A program made the translations under genes and the position numbers. DNA of 64,000 bases from Patagioenas fasciata (Eukaryota; Chordata; Aves; Columbiformes; Columbidae), in assembly GCF_037038585.1 (NCBI RefSeq), contig NC_092523.1:47819501-47883500 (forward strand). The letters are read 5' to 3'. Positions 1 to 40,492 of the stretch are shown one piece after another (the first letter of the stretch is position 1; each line of letters begins with the position of its first letter). The notes under the pieces were generated by a model that was given only the letters and a program-made list of their open reading frames with translations, had not been told where the DNA came from and did no database searches.

Positions 1-448
1 GTTCTGACCTTTGTGAGAAAACCCCAGTACATGTGGGCCTTGACAGAGAATATAGCTGCACCTGACAAGCAACAGCAGGATGGTTAGCTTAATTTAAAAG
101 TAGTGATGCTATGTTAGCTTCTAGCAGCTGCTTTTAGCTGTAGGAAGAGAAGAAAGATTTTTCTCACTGCAGTACTGGTGAAAATAGAGTTGCAAGTGAA
201 TGTTAGAAAATAACATGCTCTCGCATGTTAGAATTTGACACAAAATCCAGTCAGTAATCATAGCTTTATTTTCTCCTTGTACTTGCTGCACAGGAATTAA
301 TGTTAGAGACGGATGCTTGTTCTGGAATCAAACAGTTGGCCTTGTTTTCTTGAAATAACTATATATATTTGTACATGGTAATAATATCTGAAGTAGAATT
401 GGATTTTGCAAGATGGAATGTAGTTTTTGAAAATGTCCCAGTATTTGT

Positions 449-480
449 AAAAAAAAAAAAAAAACAAAAAAAACCCCCCA
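449..480. repeat. A-rich low-complexity tract
   Basis: Sixteen A, one C, eight A and then six C. This is a simple A/C tract of the kind left by retroposon tails or slippage. I see no recognisable element body next to it. Confidence 0.9.
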
Positions 481-3400
481 AATGTTTATATTATTGCCCA
501 ATTAGTCTCTTTAGAAGGTAAATATTTGGCCTTTCCTTTGGATTCTGTTATGTTGAGAAACGAAAAAATAGGAGCAAAGTTTAATACAGTAGTTGTGCTG
601 TCCATAGCAGAGAATAACAGCTGTTATAAACTGAGAATTATGGGGACATTTTTCAGTGTCACAAGGATTTAAATTTACTGTGAGACCATGAAGTGGTTGT
701 GATAGACAACCATGCTAGTATTTGCTGCTTCACATCAGGACCAGAAAGAATAGTGCTAAAGGGAACTTCTCTGATTGCTATACATTTCTGGGTCACTTAT
801 GAGTGTGGGTGTGAGCCTTTGCTGCCCTCTCCACAGGAGAGGGGAAACTAGAATAATATATTTAGCCCTGCTGCATCTTTCCTCTTCATATTTTTTTTCC
901 TGTAATGCAATACAGCTTATTTTATGCTTCTGCTGCAAGTAGGCCTTAGGAGGACCATCACGAAGTTAGTGTCATGGCTATTTCACTGTGCTGCTCTCAT
1001 AATGTGCCTATGAGAGCCAGCTACAGTCAAGACCAGCTATGCCGATACACCCCTCTTTGGCATGAGACAGCAAAAAAGATGTGGCAAAGCTTTGGTTGAA
1101 AAAGTAAATTTAGAGGTAATGAGACTGGACAGCATGTTCCATGCTACTCTGTAGGCTTCTTGTGCCCTGTGGTGGTGGAGCCCCTCGCCACTAGATCAGA
1201 TAGCAACTCAAATAACTAATGCTCTCCTTTCTTTGCGACTGCATGTGACTACATTACGTTTCATGTAATGAAATATGCAAATGCCTGATTCTTTTACCTG
1301 CTGAGTGGACTTGGCAATGATCTTAGCTTGGTGCCTTCAGAGGACGGGTTATAAAGGGAGTATTGCGCTACATGTGGTGGCATACAGTGTATCATACCTA
1401 CAGATTGATTTAAAATTCTTCTGAGGATCCATGGAGGTGGTTGCACTGGTGGTCTGATTTATCCCCTTTGAAAATTCTGAGAATCTTTATAAAGGTTTAT
1501 GAAGATAAGACTGGGCTCACAAGAAGAGAATCCATAATTATCTATTCTGATTATTGAGGTGACTGACTAAAGGTTAATTATAGCTCAGCCGCAGAAATAA
1601 GATGGTAGATCTAGTAGCTAAGAGCTGTAACCTTTTTGTCTGTGCTTAGTCTTTGTCGCTAATCACACCAAAAGATGCACATATTTGTCTCCTGCATGAC
1701 TGAAGTGAAAGCCTGATCCTATTTATTTGTAGGCAAGTGTAGGAAGAAATAATCTAGGATTTACATAGCCAAGGTTTAAATTAATAAGATTTGAATGAAT
1801 ATTAACCCTACAACCTTAAGTATTTTGAAATTTTTGACACCTTCTTATGCATTTGAATTTCATTCTTTTCACGGTGTGAACAGCATCTTTTTTTTAAGAT
1901 AGGGTTTTTGGAAATGATCAAACTCTGTTTCTAAAGAAGAAGAGGTAAATACCTTCTGACCTCAGAAGAAACAGAGTAAGATAGATGTTGAACACTGCTG
2001 TAGAATAACATATGAGATGCATGATTTTATCTGAATATTTTTTTCCCGTTTCACTGGACATCCTTGAGGCCTCAACAACTCACTCATTGCTGCTGTCCTG
2101 TACTGAGATTTTCATATCCTGTTGTTTTAAACTCCTTTAGTTTTCCCTCTGTAAATACTGTAGAAGGAAGGATTTTGGTTCTACTGTATCTTCTCTCACC
2201 TGTATAATGACAGTCGGGCAACCAGATACACCTTTTCATGGAAGGAAGCAGGGCTAGAACAGATATTAGCCCTTGTTCCTTCTGGTATTGCACTGCTTGC
2301 AACTTAAACTCCAAACTTTGGCTTCTCCAAAGCTGAGGAATGTCACTGTAACAGCACGCAGTAGCAGAGAGGACCTGTTTCGTGCTGTTATCTTCCCCAC
2401 TTTGCAGGGCTCTGCTGTTGAGATGGCCTCCCAGGGATGTGACAGGGGTAATGCCCAGTTTGGGGATGTGGAGGGTGCTTTAGTTCCTCTTACTTTATTG
2501 ACACAGCATTCATCCTTGGCAGTGGCAGATACCTAGTGTTTTTCCAGATGTCTTGGGTGATAAATTGTCAGACTTAATGATGAATTTCAGATGCTATTAA
2601 TCTACAGAATTTACCTGGTGCATTTGCTTTCAAAGGCACTCAGAGGTTTGTGTGAGATTTTGGTGGATCTGTCTGTCAGCTGTACATATTGGAACAGAAA
2701 CAGCATTTGAAACCAGAATTGATACTTTACAGCTTGAAACTAGATTTTTTGGTATCTTGTGCCTGTTAAATGTGGTGATTGCAGCAGCTGCTTTACCAAT
2801 GTGTGATTTCATTTTTGTTTTGACATTCCTGCTGGCATGAATATGGATTTACTCCTTTCTTATACTACTTTGCTTTCAAAAAAAACCCCTGCTTCTTAGC
2901 TTGACTTTTGATAACTACATTTTAAATTGCATGCACCTTTCTTGGGGAACCGGACAATATTCTGATCTTTGCATGCATGTGGGTTTAACTTCCACTTTAA
3001 CTGCTTGTTACTTCTTTCAGCAAAACTGTAATAATTGTACTTAGGGGAAAAATGAGATATTTTCTTATAAGCTGATGGTACCTTTCTGTTGTAGTCCATT
3101 CCTGATAACATTTGGGTTGATGACATGCATTATATCATCAGTGGTTAACAGTCTTTAGTTGCTCACACAGTCCCAGCTTGCTGGACTGGCAGTCCCAGTA
3201 AGCCTCTAAAAAGAAAATCCTGCTTAATTTAGAAAAAAACTAGGGGAGTGAAATAGGCTTTTAAACCATTGCTCTCTGAGAATGCCTTTGCAGTTCGTAG
3301 ACCCTTAAATTTCTGAGTGCATGATGGATTAAATCCTGCCTACAAAATTTCAAGCTATTAATCAGTTCAGTTCCCTTGTACTGGTCAGGGAGGTCTTTGA

Positions 3401-4890
3401 ACGATGAGGGAGGCCTGCTTCAGATGACTTTCAGGGCTGGGTTATGGTGCAGGTTGTTCTTCATTCTCTTTTGTAGGATCATTCACAGCCCTGGGATTGC
3501 CTGTAGAACTAGCCTTCTTCACTGGAGTCTGAGAAGTGTAATACTTCCTCGACTACTGCAGTTGCTTAGCTCAACTTTATTTCATACTTAATTGTAAATG
3601 CCATGTTTCTGGAGACACCTCAGCTTTTGTGCTTTGAAGTATTTGATGATGTTTGTTGCTCTTCTCTCAAGATTCGGAAGAGTCCCCTGTAAGGTCTTCT
3701 ATTGCTTTTTGCTATTTCTTGTTTATTTGTGTGAAGTTCTGACACTCATTCTGGGTGTTTTAATCTTTTTGTCAAGGCTAACAATTCCTGTAGGGCTTTG
3801 TCTCCTTAGCACCTCAGTAACTATTGAGCTCTTTCTGTTTTTTGTTCTTGTTGGCTTTCCTGTTCATCCTTAACAGGTCCCTCTGGCTGATGTAAACTTG
3901 CCAGTTAGAATATCATTGAGTTGATAAAACATCCTTCTATCACCTATTTCAGCAGATCCTTCAATGCATCAGTGATGTTATCTATGTATTTTCTCTTATC
4001 TCTTTTTGTGTGGTATTTTTTTTATTGCTTTACACAGATATTTTTCTGCTTCTTAGTGGGGAGCAGGAGTCTGCAGTATCTTGTTATTGTACCGTCTTTG
4101 ATACTTTTGGACAGCACAACTGTTACATGACAACTAGACAGATCAGAGTCCCCTCCTTCCGCATTCAGTCTGAACTTGGTGCTGAATTGCACATTGGCTT
4201 TTGCAGTAGTTTTTGTTAGTGGACTTGGAATTTCTTTAAGTTGGAACCATGAGTGGATTTTTTGGGAGACAAATTTCTATTACTTCTGTTATCAGTCACT
4301 GTATGTGCTCTGGCATCCTTAAGTGTTTGATGTAATTTTCTCCCAGTATGTAGACAAACAGGCTGGTTCCATGTAACTCCCTTCGTGGAAATCCAAGGTA
4401 GTGTATTGTATATATGTATACAAAAGCAGTGCTTTGTTAAGCAAAAGTTTCTGTCACAATCATGGTTCTACCAATTTCTTAGAATTTTAACTTTGCAAAC
4501 TGACATATTGCTTCTTTGTTCTTCTTAATATCTTTTTTCTCTGAAGAGTTTTTTCATTGAAAGGTATGTAGGAAACATTGTCCAACAGTAATGACAGATA
4601 ATTGTAGACTAGGTCTTTGTTCACTTCATGGTTAGCTGTCTGCTGTGTAATGTTGCGTAACTGTCAGGTTTATATATTTTTTTTTTTCAAACTTACCTTG
4701 GTGCGGTTAGGCTGTAATAGGTTCCTGGGGTAAAAATAGTTTCTTTGTGTTCCCTCTGATTATCAGTCACCTCGCTACATTAAATATATTACTACTATGT
4801 ATTTGATTTTGAGAGGACTATGTAAGGTTCTGCAACTAATTTTTATTATTTACATGTGCAAATTTTGCCACTGTAACCATTGTTTTTGTC

Positions 4891-5058
4891 CAGTGAGGTG
4901 GTAGATGCCCCATTCTTGGAAACATTCAGGCTGGATGGGGCTCTGAGCAACCTGATCTGGTTGAAGATGTCCCTGCTCATTGCAGGGGGCTTGGACTAGG
5001 TGACCTTTGAAGGCCCCTTCCAACGCAAGCTATTCTATGGTGCTATGATTCTATGATT
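4891..5058 (+). mobile_element. CR1 LINE 3' end fragment
   Basis: The segment reads like the CR1 3' untranslated region. It has the 'gaggtggtagatgcccc' block, the 'ggcttggactaggtgacctt' block, the 'ccccttccaac' block, and the octamer-type tail (ATTCTATG)n ending near 5058. The element is in + orientation, 5'-truncated and about 170 bp long, inside the GATB intron. This tail is characteristic of CR1 in birds and supports avian origin. Confidence 0.93.
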
Positions 5059-5495
5059 GTTTTTTGTACAGAAACATTAGTTTTGCAGTTCACTGCCAAG
5101 TTCAGACAAAATTGCCTCATGAAGAGGAAATGAGCAGTTAAGTCTCTTCTCCCCACTGATCTCAGCTTTATTTGAGCTGCCGCTATTCTGGTATTTGTGA
5201 CACGTTATGCTCAATTTGGGATATTTGATGAAATGCGGAGAAGATAGGGGTATGATGGAGGAGAGAGTGTCGAGGTCACTGCTCAGGTAAAAACAAGTCT
5301 TCATCGCTTCTGCTGTTCCAGTTTATTAAAGAATTTTAGCTTGCTTTCTTAATACCTTTCTGCAAGACTTGTTGCATTATGTCACCTACTGTTTTCCTGA
5401 AGTCCTGTCTCTATGTGTGATGAACAGCCTCTGATTTACTCTCAATTTGTATGTTGTGCTCTTTTACGAGACATCTGGGTCAGCCTGGAGGGAAA

Positions 5496-5500
5496 GATGG
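5496..5500. repeat. Target-site duplication, left copy (GATGG)
   Basis: GATGG directly precedes the TG that opens the LTR at 5501, and an identical GATGG follows the closing CA at 6170-6174. The perfect 5-bp match fixes both ends of the insertion. Confidence 0.85.
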
Positions 5501-6169
5501 TGTCGAGGGTTAGGATTGCGGGGTGACAATCAAACCCTGGCAGATGTATTGTTAACCTCCTCTCCCCCCCACTTCCCCCTTTTGCCCCTCCCTCTCCCCC
5601 CTTCCCACTCAGGACAGGCGATCGGGAGGGAAAGAAGGACAGAGAGAAGAGAGTTGGAAAAGTTAAAGATGTTTTACTAATGCTACTAATAAGAATAGAG
5701 AAAATAATACAAAATATACAAAACCAATCTTGTAAGTCTCAGCAACTGCAGAGCCAGCACCCAAAGTCCTGGATTAGACTCTGTAGCCAACCGGAGCTGG
5801 ATTCAGTCTCTCACTAGGCCTCAGTTCGCAGGGACGACCAGCAAGGTCCTCTCCTAATGTCAGCCATGAGGAAAAAGGGAAAAGGCAAAGGGAAAAAAAA
5901 AGGCCGAGATCCTCGTGATCTCCCACTTTTATATGAAGTATTCACGTGAATGGAATGTTATACACCGTTGGTCAGTCTCTCGGACATCAGTTTTCTCGTT
6001 GCCCCTCTCGCGAGATGTCCATCCGTGCTTATCAATAAGTTTGCATTCCATTGCTAGGTTTAACCAAAACATGTGTTGGGTTCTCCAGGAAAATGCAGCT
6101 GACATGAAGGCTTTAGCTGACAGGCAAATTCACTAAAAGAGAAACTTGTTTTTTAACAAAACCAGGACA
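5501..6169. mobile_element. Solo LTR of an avian endogenous retrovirus
   Basis: A 669-bp block opens with TGTCGAGGGTTAGG and closes with ...CCAGGACA, the TG...CA ends of an LTR, and is flanked by GATGG on both sides. Inside are a C/T-rich stretch (about 5553-5607), a purine-rich stretch (about 5625-5665), an A-rich 'aaaatacaaaatatacaaaacc'-like stretch (about 5700-5725) and a second purine tract (about 5870-5900). The overall pattern matches an LTR type common in bird genomes; a 5-bp duplication suits ERVL-like families. There is no internal viral region, so this is a recombination-derived solo LTR. Its transcriptional orientation cannot be decided by eye. Confidence 0.85.
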
Positions 6170-6174
6170 GATGG
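6170..6174. repeat. Target-site duplication, right copy (GATGG)
   Basis: Identical to 5496-5500. It immediately follows the terminal CA of the solo LTR. Confidence 0.85.
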
Positions 6175-7024
6175 CTGCCTCTCTGGGGAGCAAATAAGCA
6201 TGTTTCAGGAGAGGGCAAATAGAGGAAAAAAGAATGAGAGAGTCAGATCAAAGGGCTGGGAGTTTTTAGTGTGTTTTTAGTATGGGCTCTCAGTTACCTA
6301 AAGATTGCAAGAAGGAGCAGAGAGCGAATAGCCAAGGCTTAGGAATGATGCAAAATGACAGTCAATGTGTATCAAAGGCCAGAATTCATTACAACTCAGA
6401 AAACCACAGGGCTAACCCTCACCAAGCCTACAAGCAAAGAACCATCTTATAAGGATAAAGAGAGCAGGGGCTGGTTTATAAACTCCGTTCTGTCCTAAGT
6501 GCTCAGAATTTTCTGTTTAACAAGTTAAACAACTAGGTTATATTGAAGAAGGCAGATGTTATTCATGTTTAAAGCCTTTATTTGTGGAGCTCAGTGTAGG
6601 AAAACAGGTCTGAGAAGGTCCACCTCAAAGCTCTGGTTGACTTTGGATTTGATCACATTCTGTAACTTAGATTTTAGTCATTGCTCAGTCCCCTACCTCT
6701 AAAAGCATTGAAGTGTTTTCACTTGATCTTCTTGATAGAAAGACCATAGAAACACAGTGTTTGATTGCAGGTAACATGAACCAGTATATTGCCATTGTGT
6801 TGTTCTGTCTCCCCCTGTGGGTTCTTCTGCTTGGGACTGGTTCTGCATGGTAGAAGTTTATTTGATTTTAGCTACTGCTGATGGGATCTGAGGCATGAAG
6901 ATAACTGTTTTGGGGCAATGCCACTGGAGTGGCTGCTTCCCTACCACCCCAGAAAATGGATTTTTTTCATGGAGATCTGAGCACTTTGCCCGAACAGTGA
7001 TCTGAATGGATTTTTCCTTCTGTG

Positions 7025-7046
7025 TTTTTTTTTTTTTTTTTTTTTT
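7025..7046. repeat. T22 homopolymer
   Basis: A run of 22 T inside the GATB intron. No adjoining element was recognised. A C run of 11 follows at 7320-7330. Confidence 0.95.
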
Positions 7047-10000
7047 GAGCAACCCCTGTCTTAAAGGGCTGAGAAACCCAGAAGTCAGTCTGTATTTGAA
7101 TAGCTTTGTATCTGGTCACACCTTCCCAGTTTTCTTACTCCCAGGGGTCAGCATCTTTCCCTCCTGCTGCTGAATTTTGCTGGTCATCACTGCCCCTGGA
7201 AGATGCTTCCTCCAATTCTAAACCTTGTGATATGTTTTGTGTAGGAGCATATGTTTTTGGTACCAGACTGCAGAAAGATAAGTTACAAAATATATTAAGG
7301 TATATTTAATGCCTGTCTACCCCCCCCCCCATCTTCCTTTGCTTCTTCAGCTTCTCAGTTGCCATTTGGTTCTCTTAAGCTGGAAACTCTTTCTATTAAT
7401 TGAAGATCTTAATTTAAAATGTCTGGTGCTTCCTCACCTACTCTTTTGCCCCTTTCCTTATGGATAAGAACATGACACTCATATTAGGGGAGGAAATATG
7501 CTGTGAAGTCGACACTGGACTGAAAATCAGAATGCCCTAAATGAAACTACTTGTTAGATTTCCCCTGCAGTCAGAGACCTCAGCTTTTGGAACACGTGCA
7601 CTCTTTGCAGACCAAACAAATGACAAGGCTTAGTTTGGCTTGTTTTTTACATTTTTACTGTATGCTTAGAGGGATGGGGTCTGATTGTATACCTATTGAC
7701 ATAAATAGATATTTGGGAAATGGTTAGCTCTTCATTTATTGTAATGTACATTCTGTACATGCATAGCTACAAGGCAGTTACGCCCTTCTGTGTGTGTGGG
7801 AGGATGCCAAGAAAGAAAACTGCATTGAAGTATTCATCTGCAGTGTCAGACTGAACAGTCACAATTACATTTGGACTAAGCAGATACGAATAGTTTATTT
7901 TGAAGTTTAACTTGTGATTGCACTTCAAAGAACCATATATGGAAGCAAGTTAGTACTTTTAACACAGGAGGAATAGCAAGACTGAATATATCCATTAGTG
8001 GAAGCAAATAAAAATCAGAGTGATATGAAATGGGAGTACTGGGAAATATGGTTAGATGTATCTGTTGAGGTTTCTAAAGATTACTGCTGGGTCTACAGAG
8101 AGCTGGCTAAGTACATTGCATTGCTTCCTTCTTCTAGCTGTTATTTTGAATAAAAAGGAGCTAAAATTAAATGTTTCTTAGATAACCAGTCCTGTAGTTA
8201 ATCTGATTAATGCTGATTTCTTCATGATTGTAAGAAGGAATGAAGGTCTTAACATAGCTAATTAATATGAAATCTGCTTTATTAAAATGTGTGACCTGGA
8301 ATAAAAAACTTTTAAAGTTTCCAAGGACTTATTTTCATTTTACTGTTTTTAGTACAAGGAATACTTTGTTCCATAGTTTAGGTTTTCTGGGTGCCACAGT
8401 TACGGCAAAGATTACTTTTTTTTTTTTTTAAAAGGTAGCACAAATAAACTTTTTTGCAGGAGAGAGATCTAGATGTTTCTTCTCTTTTTTCCCTCAATTA
8501 TCCTATATGGTACTCATTAGCAAAACAAGAAGCTGCCTACCTACTGTCTTTAAAATTTTAAAATGATCATTTACTAAATATAGAACCATACATCTTCACC
8601 TAGAAGGGAGCCAGCTTTCTGTAATGTTAATATAAGGAGTAAACCTGCTGTTAAAGAAAAAGCTGTTAAAAAGTTGCTTTTGGTGGGAATTTATGCCATT
8701 GAAGGTATTGTGTATAGTCTTATGTATTGAATAGCCTTGTATTTCAAACCAAGCTCTGGAATAAACTGACCTTGCAAATAAAGATGATACATTTTTAAAA
8801 GGAGTCTCTCCACTTGTGAACTAGATGTAAAGAATAGGTGAATATCAGAAAAAGAGAGATCTTGGCTGGATTGTTCTTTCATTCCTTTAGCACTCAGTTA
8901 CCATGGTGCTCTAGCAGGGTAGTGTAGCTACAAGGGAAATGGTGCTGGTGTTGTGATGCCATTGTTAAGGTTTTTCATGAGTTTCCAATACAAACAATTT
9001 CATTTCTTTTTGTGATAGCTCTCTAGGATTTTCTTTAACTACCTAGGAGAGATGCTTCAATTTTAGAAGACCAGAAATATTTAAAAAAGCTTTATGGGCT
9101 CTTGTGTTTTGTCCATAGCTATTGCAGAAGCTACATATCTTTCTTTCAAGGTCAGCACTTTACTAACATACCAGACTGGCAGCTTGTCAGTTCAAGCCAG
9201 TAATTTAAATCTTTGGTGCTAGTCAAAGCTGTCAACTTAATAACAGCTTACTGCATAAACAAGCTTGGGGGACTTACTCTAGGTCATTAGTATGGGAAGT
9301 TTCACATACTGAATTGATGTTTATCAGTGCAGATTATTTGAAAAGCTAGGCTTGTTTGAAGGAAAAGTAGTAGTTTGCTTAAACAACTCTGATTTATGTG
9401 CACAGTCTTGATCACTGGAATGGGTAGTGGTAGTCACTTCAGAAATGGAGCAGTTAAGTTTTGATTTTTGAGGAAGTAGAGGGTCATTTATTTATTTATT
9501 TGTTTGAGCCAAACAGAGCAGAGGAATCAGATTGGCGTGGTAGACATCTCAGTATGCCATATGGGAAAGATGTGCTTTGCAATGCTTTCTGCCCCCACCG
9601 AGGTCGATAAAGTAGCACGGGAGGTTGTACTAGTGAGTGAGTAGTGGTGTGTATACAATGATTTATCTAGTATGACCCAGTACACTGGAAACACATACAC
9701 ATTACATTCATGTAAATGCTTAGTAATAATACATAGAAAATAATCAATATTTCACATTTTTGTGCCAGTTCTTCCCTAGAGCCACCAAAATGTTTCATCA
9801 TCAGTAGTGCAAAAGTTTGTCACTGGTGTAAGTACCTATGTGGGATTTATTTCCTTCACCTCTAAACAGTGTTATCCCTTAGGGCAGAGAGTAAGATACA
9901 CTCTACCTTGTTTGAACAAAAAATTATAGAGCAAGTTGTCAAAGGCAGTAGTTGTAGTGTATTCATTAGCTAAACACCTGTATTTGAAGGATGTGCCATG

Positions 10001-11944
10001 GGGCTCTGACTGCAACTCGGGAGCTGGGTTTTGTCTTATTCTCCAATTGTGACTACCAGTCACAACCCCTGCACCATCTGGAAATGTAGCAAGACACCAG
10101 TTCACTACTTCGACGCAGTGGTGTTTAGAATTTACGCAGTTCTTGTAAAGCCTTAATGGTTTCTCATGACCAGTTGTTAAAGGGCTGACTGGCACGGTCC
10201 TCCCTAATGTATAAAACTGAACAGGATCATGCCATAAGGCTTTAATAGAAGGAAATTTTGCCCGTGTATTTAAAAATACATTATTTTAAACATGGAACAA
10301 TTTGACTAGCACTTTTACAAGCTTCCTTAAACAGTAAAAAAAGTATTTGTACTGTCTGGAAGCATTTAATTGTTGAGAACAGGAGCATCTACTATACAAT
10401 GAACGGCAGCTATGATACTAAAATAATATTTCATAGTTACCAATTTTACTTAGGTTATAGTCTGGACTACTTGTGTTCATTTTGCTGTGGATCAGTATTT
10501 CAAAGGGAAACTGTTCTTCCTTTTTTCTCACTTAAAATTTGCTTTATGGATCTTTTAAATTTTTTAATAAATAAAATATGCCCAAACAGATGATGTGTTC
10601 TAGTTAGCCATATATAACTACACTAAAAATCTGAACGTTCCCTCATTAAATGTCTTAAATACTTAATTTCTTGTCTGTATAAGCAATTTTGAAGTTATGT
10701 GAAGAGTTTCATGTATTTTCTCTTATTATTTTGATTTTTTAAATATTAGACGAGTAAAGCAAAGATTCCTTTTCCAGCTGAAGACATGGGATTATGAGGA
10801 ATGTACAGCTGCTTAATCTGTTTTCAGAAATCAGGATGGAGAATATAAAAAGTAAATACTGCCAGAAAAACTGAAGAAAACATTAGTTAAGCCTTTTATG
10901 TTCTGGTCAATGCAGCTGAAGTCATGTAGATTCTTTTACATAATGTGCCCCTTTAATGCTCCTGCTGTAAATTGACTTCCTGGCAGCTGTACAGTGCAGA
11001 ATAAGATGGATAAATTCTGTTCCTGTTTCAAAATACTGTAAGTATGAGCATGTCAGAGTTGTACTAAGACAAATTCAGCCTTTTTTTTCTTTTCTGTTTT
11101 ATCTATTTGATGTTAGTTAAACCAACTGTTAAATTAGTGAAAAAAAAACCCACAAAACATTGCCAGTTAGTACTTTTTGGAGTTGAGTTTTCTTTCTTCT
11201 CTGGATCCTGACCCTGCTGAGGAGATAGAAGGGTGTAGCTCTGAGAGTGATGGGTTGGCAGTGAGAAACTGCACTTAACTCCTTTATTTCTTCATGAACA
11301 CCTTACTGGGTCTTCAGATCATGTGTTCTGAGAGAACCTTCATCCCTGAGGTTACCTGGGTACTGGAAGTGCATGTGTACTTGTAGCCATGTGATAAATT
11401 GATATCTCTTTAGTTGTGTTCTAGCAAAGTGGGTAAGTGTGCTTAATTTCATCCTGGTTAAGCAAGGGACTGAAATCCAGATGTAGATACTAATTAATTC
11501 ACTGTGAATCTGTTGTTACAGGTGTTCTGAAGGGTTTTACTGAAATGGCACTGCAGTCCCTAATCCAAGTCCTGTGGTTACACTTCCCAGTATGAGTTGA
11601 CAGCTGGTTATGATTGAATTATCATTTGCTATGATTTGTTTCTTTCACCCTTGCAGATTCAAAAGTACTGGAATGTTTGCAAAAGCTGCAAACCAGACAG
11701 TGCACACCACCTTATGTGGCAACACAAAATGACTGAATGGCTTGTTTTTTTCATCTTAAAGCTTTGCAGATTTGTAGCTACCGTGATTTTGATCATGAAT
11801 AAGAACTACCCACACAAGGAAAGAGATCTGATGGTGACTGAAGGCAAGCAAAACTGAATATATGCTCCATGTAAGGCAATGTGTGGGAGACACATTTGTT
11901 ACATACTGAGTATCTGAGCAAAACCGTGTGTCATGTTTCCTTAG

Positions 11945-38812
<26,868 letters not shown>

Positions 38813-39155
38813 CCACAAAAGAAAACCACTCAAGTGTCTACAGAAAACACGTGCTTCGTTCTGTCTCGTTCACTGCAAGTGGACTTCGGTGGTTCCTCAT
38901 GAATCCTCAGGACTGTCGATTCTGCTTCCAGCGGTGTCACATCCCAGCTTTCCCCGGACACATCAGCCAAAGACAGAGGAGCAAAGGCACAGCAGTAGCT
39001 GGGACAGTCATTTGCATCTCCCTGACTTCACTGTGGCGTTTGGAAATGTGATTTCCATGCAGCCATGGGAAACAAGTTCCCAGAGGTGCCAGTGCCTAGG
39101 CAGAGAGCTGAAGCTGTGTTGGTTAGTTTTGTAATAAAGAGGAAACTCAGCTTTT
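38813..39155 (+). other. GATB: GATB 3' untranslated region (inferred)
   Basis: About 340 nt from the stop codon to just past the poly(A) signal at 39133-39138. The cleavage position is inferred, not seen. Confidence 0.7.
39133..39138 (+). terminator. GATB: GATB polyadenylation signal AATAAA
   Basis: A canonical AATAAA 321 nt after the stop codon, followed within about 20-40 nt by T-rich sequence suited to cleavage and polyadenylation. Confidence 0.75.
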
Positions 39156-40375
39156 CTACTTGGCTTTTTGCAAGAAGGGAAATTCACAGATGTTGAATGC
39201 AAAATCTGGTGGTGCATACTAATAACTCACTGTAAATTAGTGTGAGCACACTGGTAATGATGATTAAAATGCCTCCCAGTAATTAACATGACCACGTGTG
39301 CTTCCATGCCTGGCAGCAGGGAAATGTCCACTGCTCTCACTCTTCCTGGTTTCTGAGGGATGGGGAAAAGATGAAGTCGCTAGCTGCTTAAATAAGTGTC
39401 TGAGGCTAGTGCCACAAACAGATGTAAGTGCCTGCATCTAAGAATTAGTGTCAAAGTGTTTGCTCACCTTCTCCTGGTCATGTGCCCAAACATCTGCTTT
39501 TCCTCCTCACAGCTCTTTCAGCTCAGAGGAGAGCCTAGCGGACGGACACCTGAGCCTTTCCAGGGGTGACTGCCCCTTTTGGCCTCCGAGGTTCCGCAGA
39601 GCACACCTGCTCCTACTGGCCCTGCACAACCTATGGTGGAACCAGCAGTGCCTTTATCTTCTGAGTAGTTCAGTAAAGGGACCATTTGCTCCAGCTTGGC
39701 TTTCTCCTCCATGACCAAGCACTTGAGCCACTGTTAGAAATGCTGCCAGGCCAGAGCTGCATGCTGCTCTGGCACGTGTCCCTCTACCATCACCTGGAGC
39801 TGCACCACTGTGGAAGTTCCAAAACTGAGCGGGATTCAGCTGTGTTCCAGGGTCTGCTCCAACATTTAATCCTAAGGTGGTTTCTATACCTCCCATTTTT
39901 CAGCTCCCAGCTTTAAGTATGCACTGAAATCCAGGGTCCTTGCGTTACTTCCCAGTCCCAACCAAATTTAGCTGATCAAACCATTACCAGGGAATGCAAA
40001 CAGAGGCAGTCTATTGAATTTACACTTATTAGGGAAAGAAATCCCATTTAGTACCAGGGGTTTGAAGCCCTTAAATCCCTCAGGAAGGCTGCTAATTTTG
40101 AGGATTACATTTATCTCAGACCTCAGAGATATTTCTTCAGATCTATTCTTTAGAACTCAACTGCAGGGCAGGCATTGTCACTGAGAGTGCAGCAGGTGTG
40201 TCCCTGGCACTTAGTCACCTTTTGCAAATGTGGTGCTTGCAGCACTAGTTCAAGCTCAGTTGCTGGACATGCATTCTCGTGAGTAGTAGCACCAGTGTAT
40301 GTCTGGAGAAGGACATTTCAGTACAAACTGGCTCAAGGTTCAAGCGTGAACTCTTAATTACAAGGAAAAAAACCC
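39156..40375. other. Intergenic gap between convergent GATB and FHIP1A
   Basis: About 1.2 kb between the inferred GATB 3' end and the most distal plausible FHIP1A poly(A) site. No repeat or coding region is recognised. If FHIP1A ends earlier, near 42.8 kb, the gap is about 3.6 kb. Confidence 0.5.
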
Positions 40376-40392
40376 AGTGGTTTTTAAATACA

Positions 40393-40398
40393 TTTAAT
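40393..40398 (-). terminator. FHIP1A: Candidate distal poly(A) signal ATTAAA for FHIP1A
   Basis: TTTAAT on the + strand reads ATTAAA on the minus strand. It is the most distal good candidate before the convergent GATB gene. The weak variant makes this tentative. Confidence 0.35.
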
Positions 40399-40492
40399 GA
40401 GTAAAATGTATGCCCATTATTTACATTAAAATAACTTTACAATTCAAAAGCAAAAGCAGTAACACGGTTGCAACCATAAACTGTGACCCTTC

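Larger units (their letters stand above)
1..11944 (+). other. GATB: GATB intron upstream of first visible exon (partial)
   Basis: This stretch precedes the first GATB exon in the window. I looked for the N-terminal part of the protein (the conserved VGLEIH region) on the + strand and found nothing, so at least 11.9 kb of intron lies here. It is AT-rich, with no convincing coding exon. Identifiable contents are a CR1 3' end at 4891-5058, a solo LTR at 5501-6169, an A/C tract at 449-480, a T tract at 7025-7046 and a C run at 7320-7330. The short open frames here are chance events in AT-rich sequence. Confidence 0.8.

Noticed and set aside
3376-4219. Several adjacent hydrophobic open frames suggesting small membrane proteins
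   Set aside because: The hydrophobicity follows from T-rich intronic sequence, which reads as Phe/Leu/Ser. There is no homology, splice context or start context.
1-11944. Earlier GATB exons encoding the VGLEIHAQ region
   Set aside because: No such translation found on the + strand, so these exons lie left of the window.
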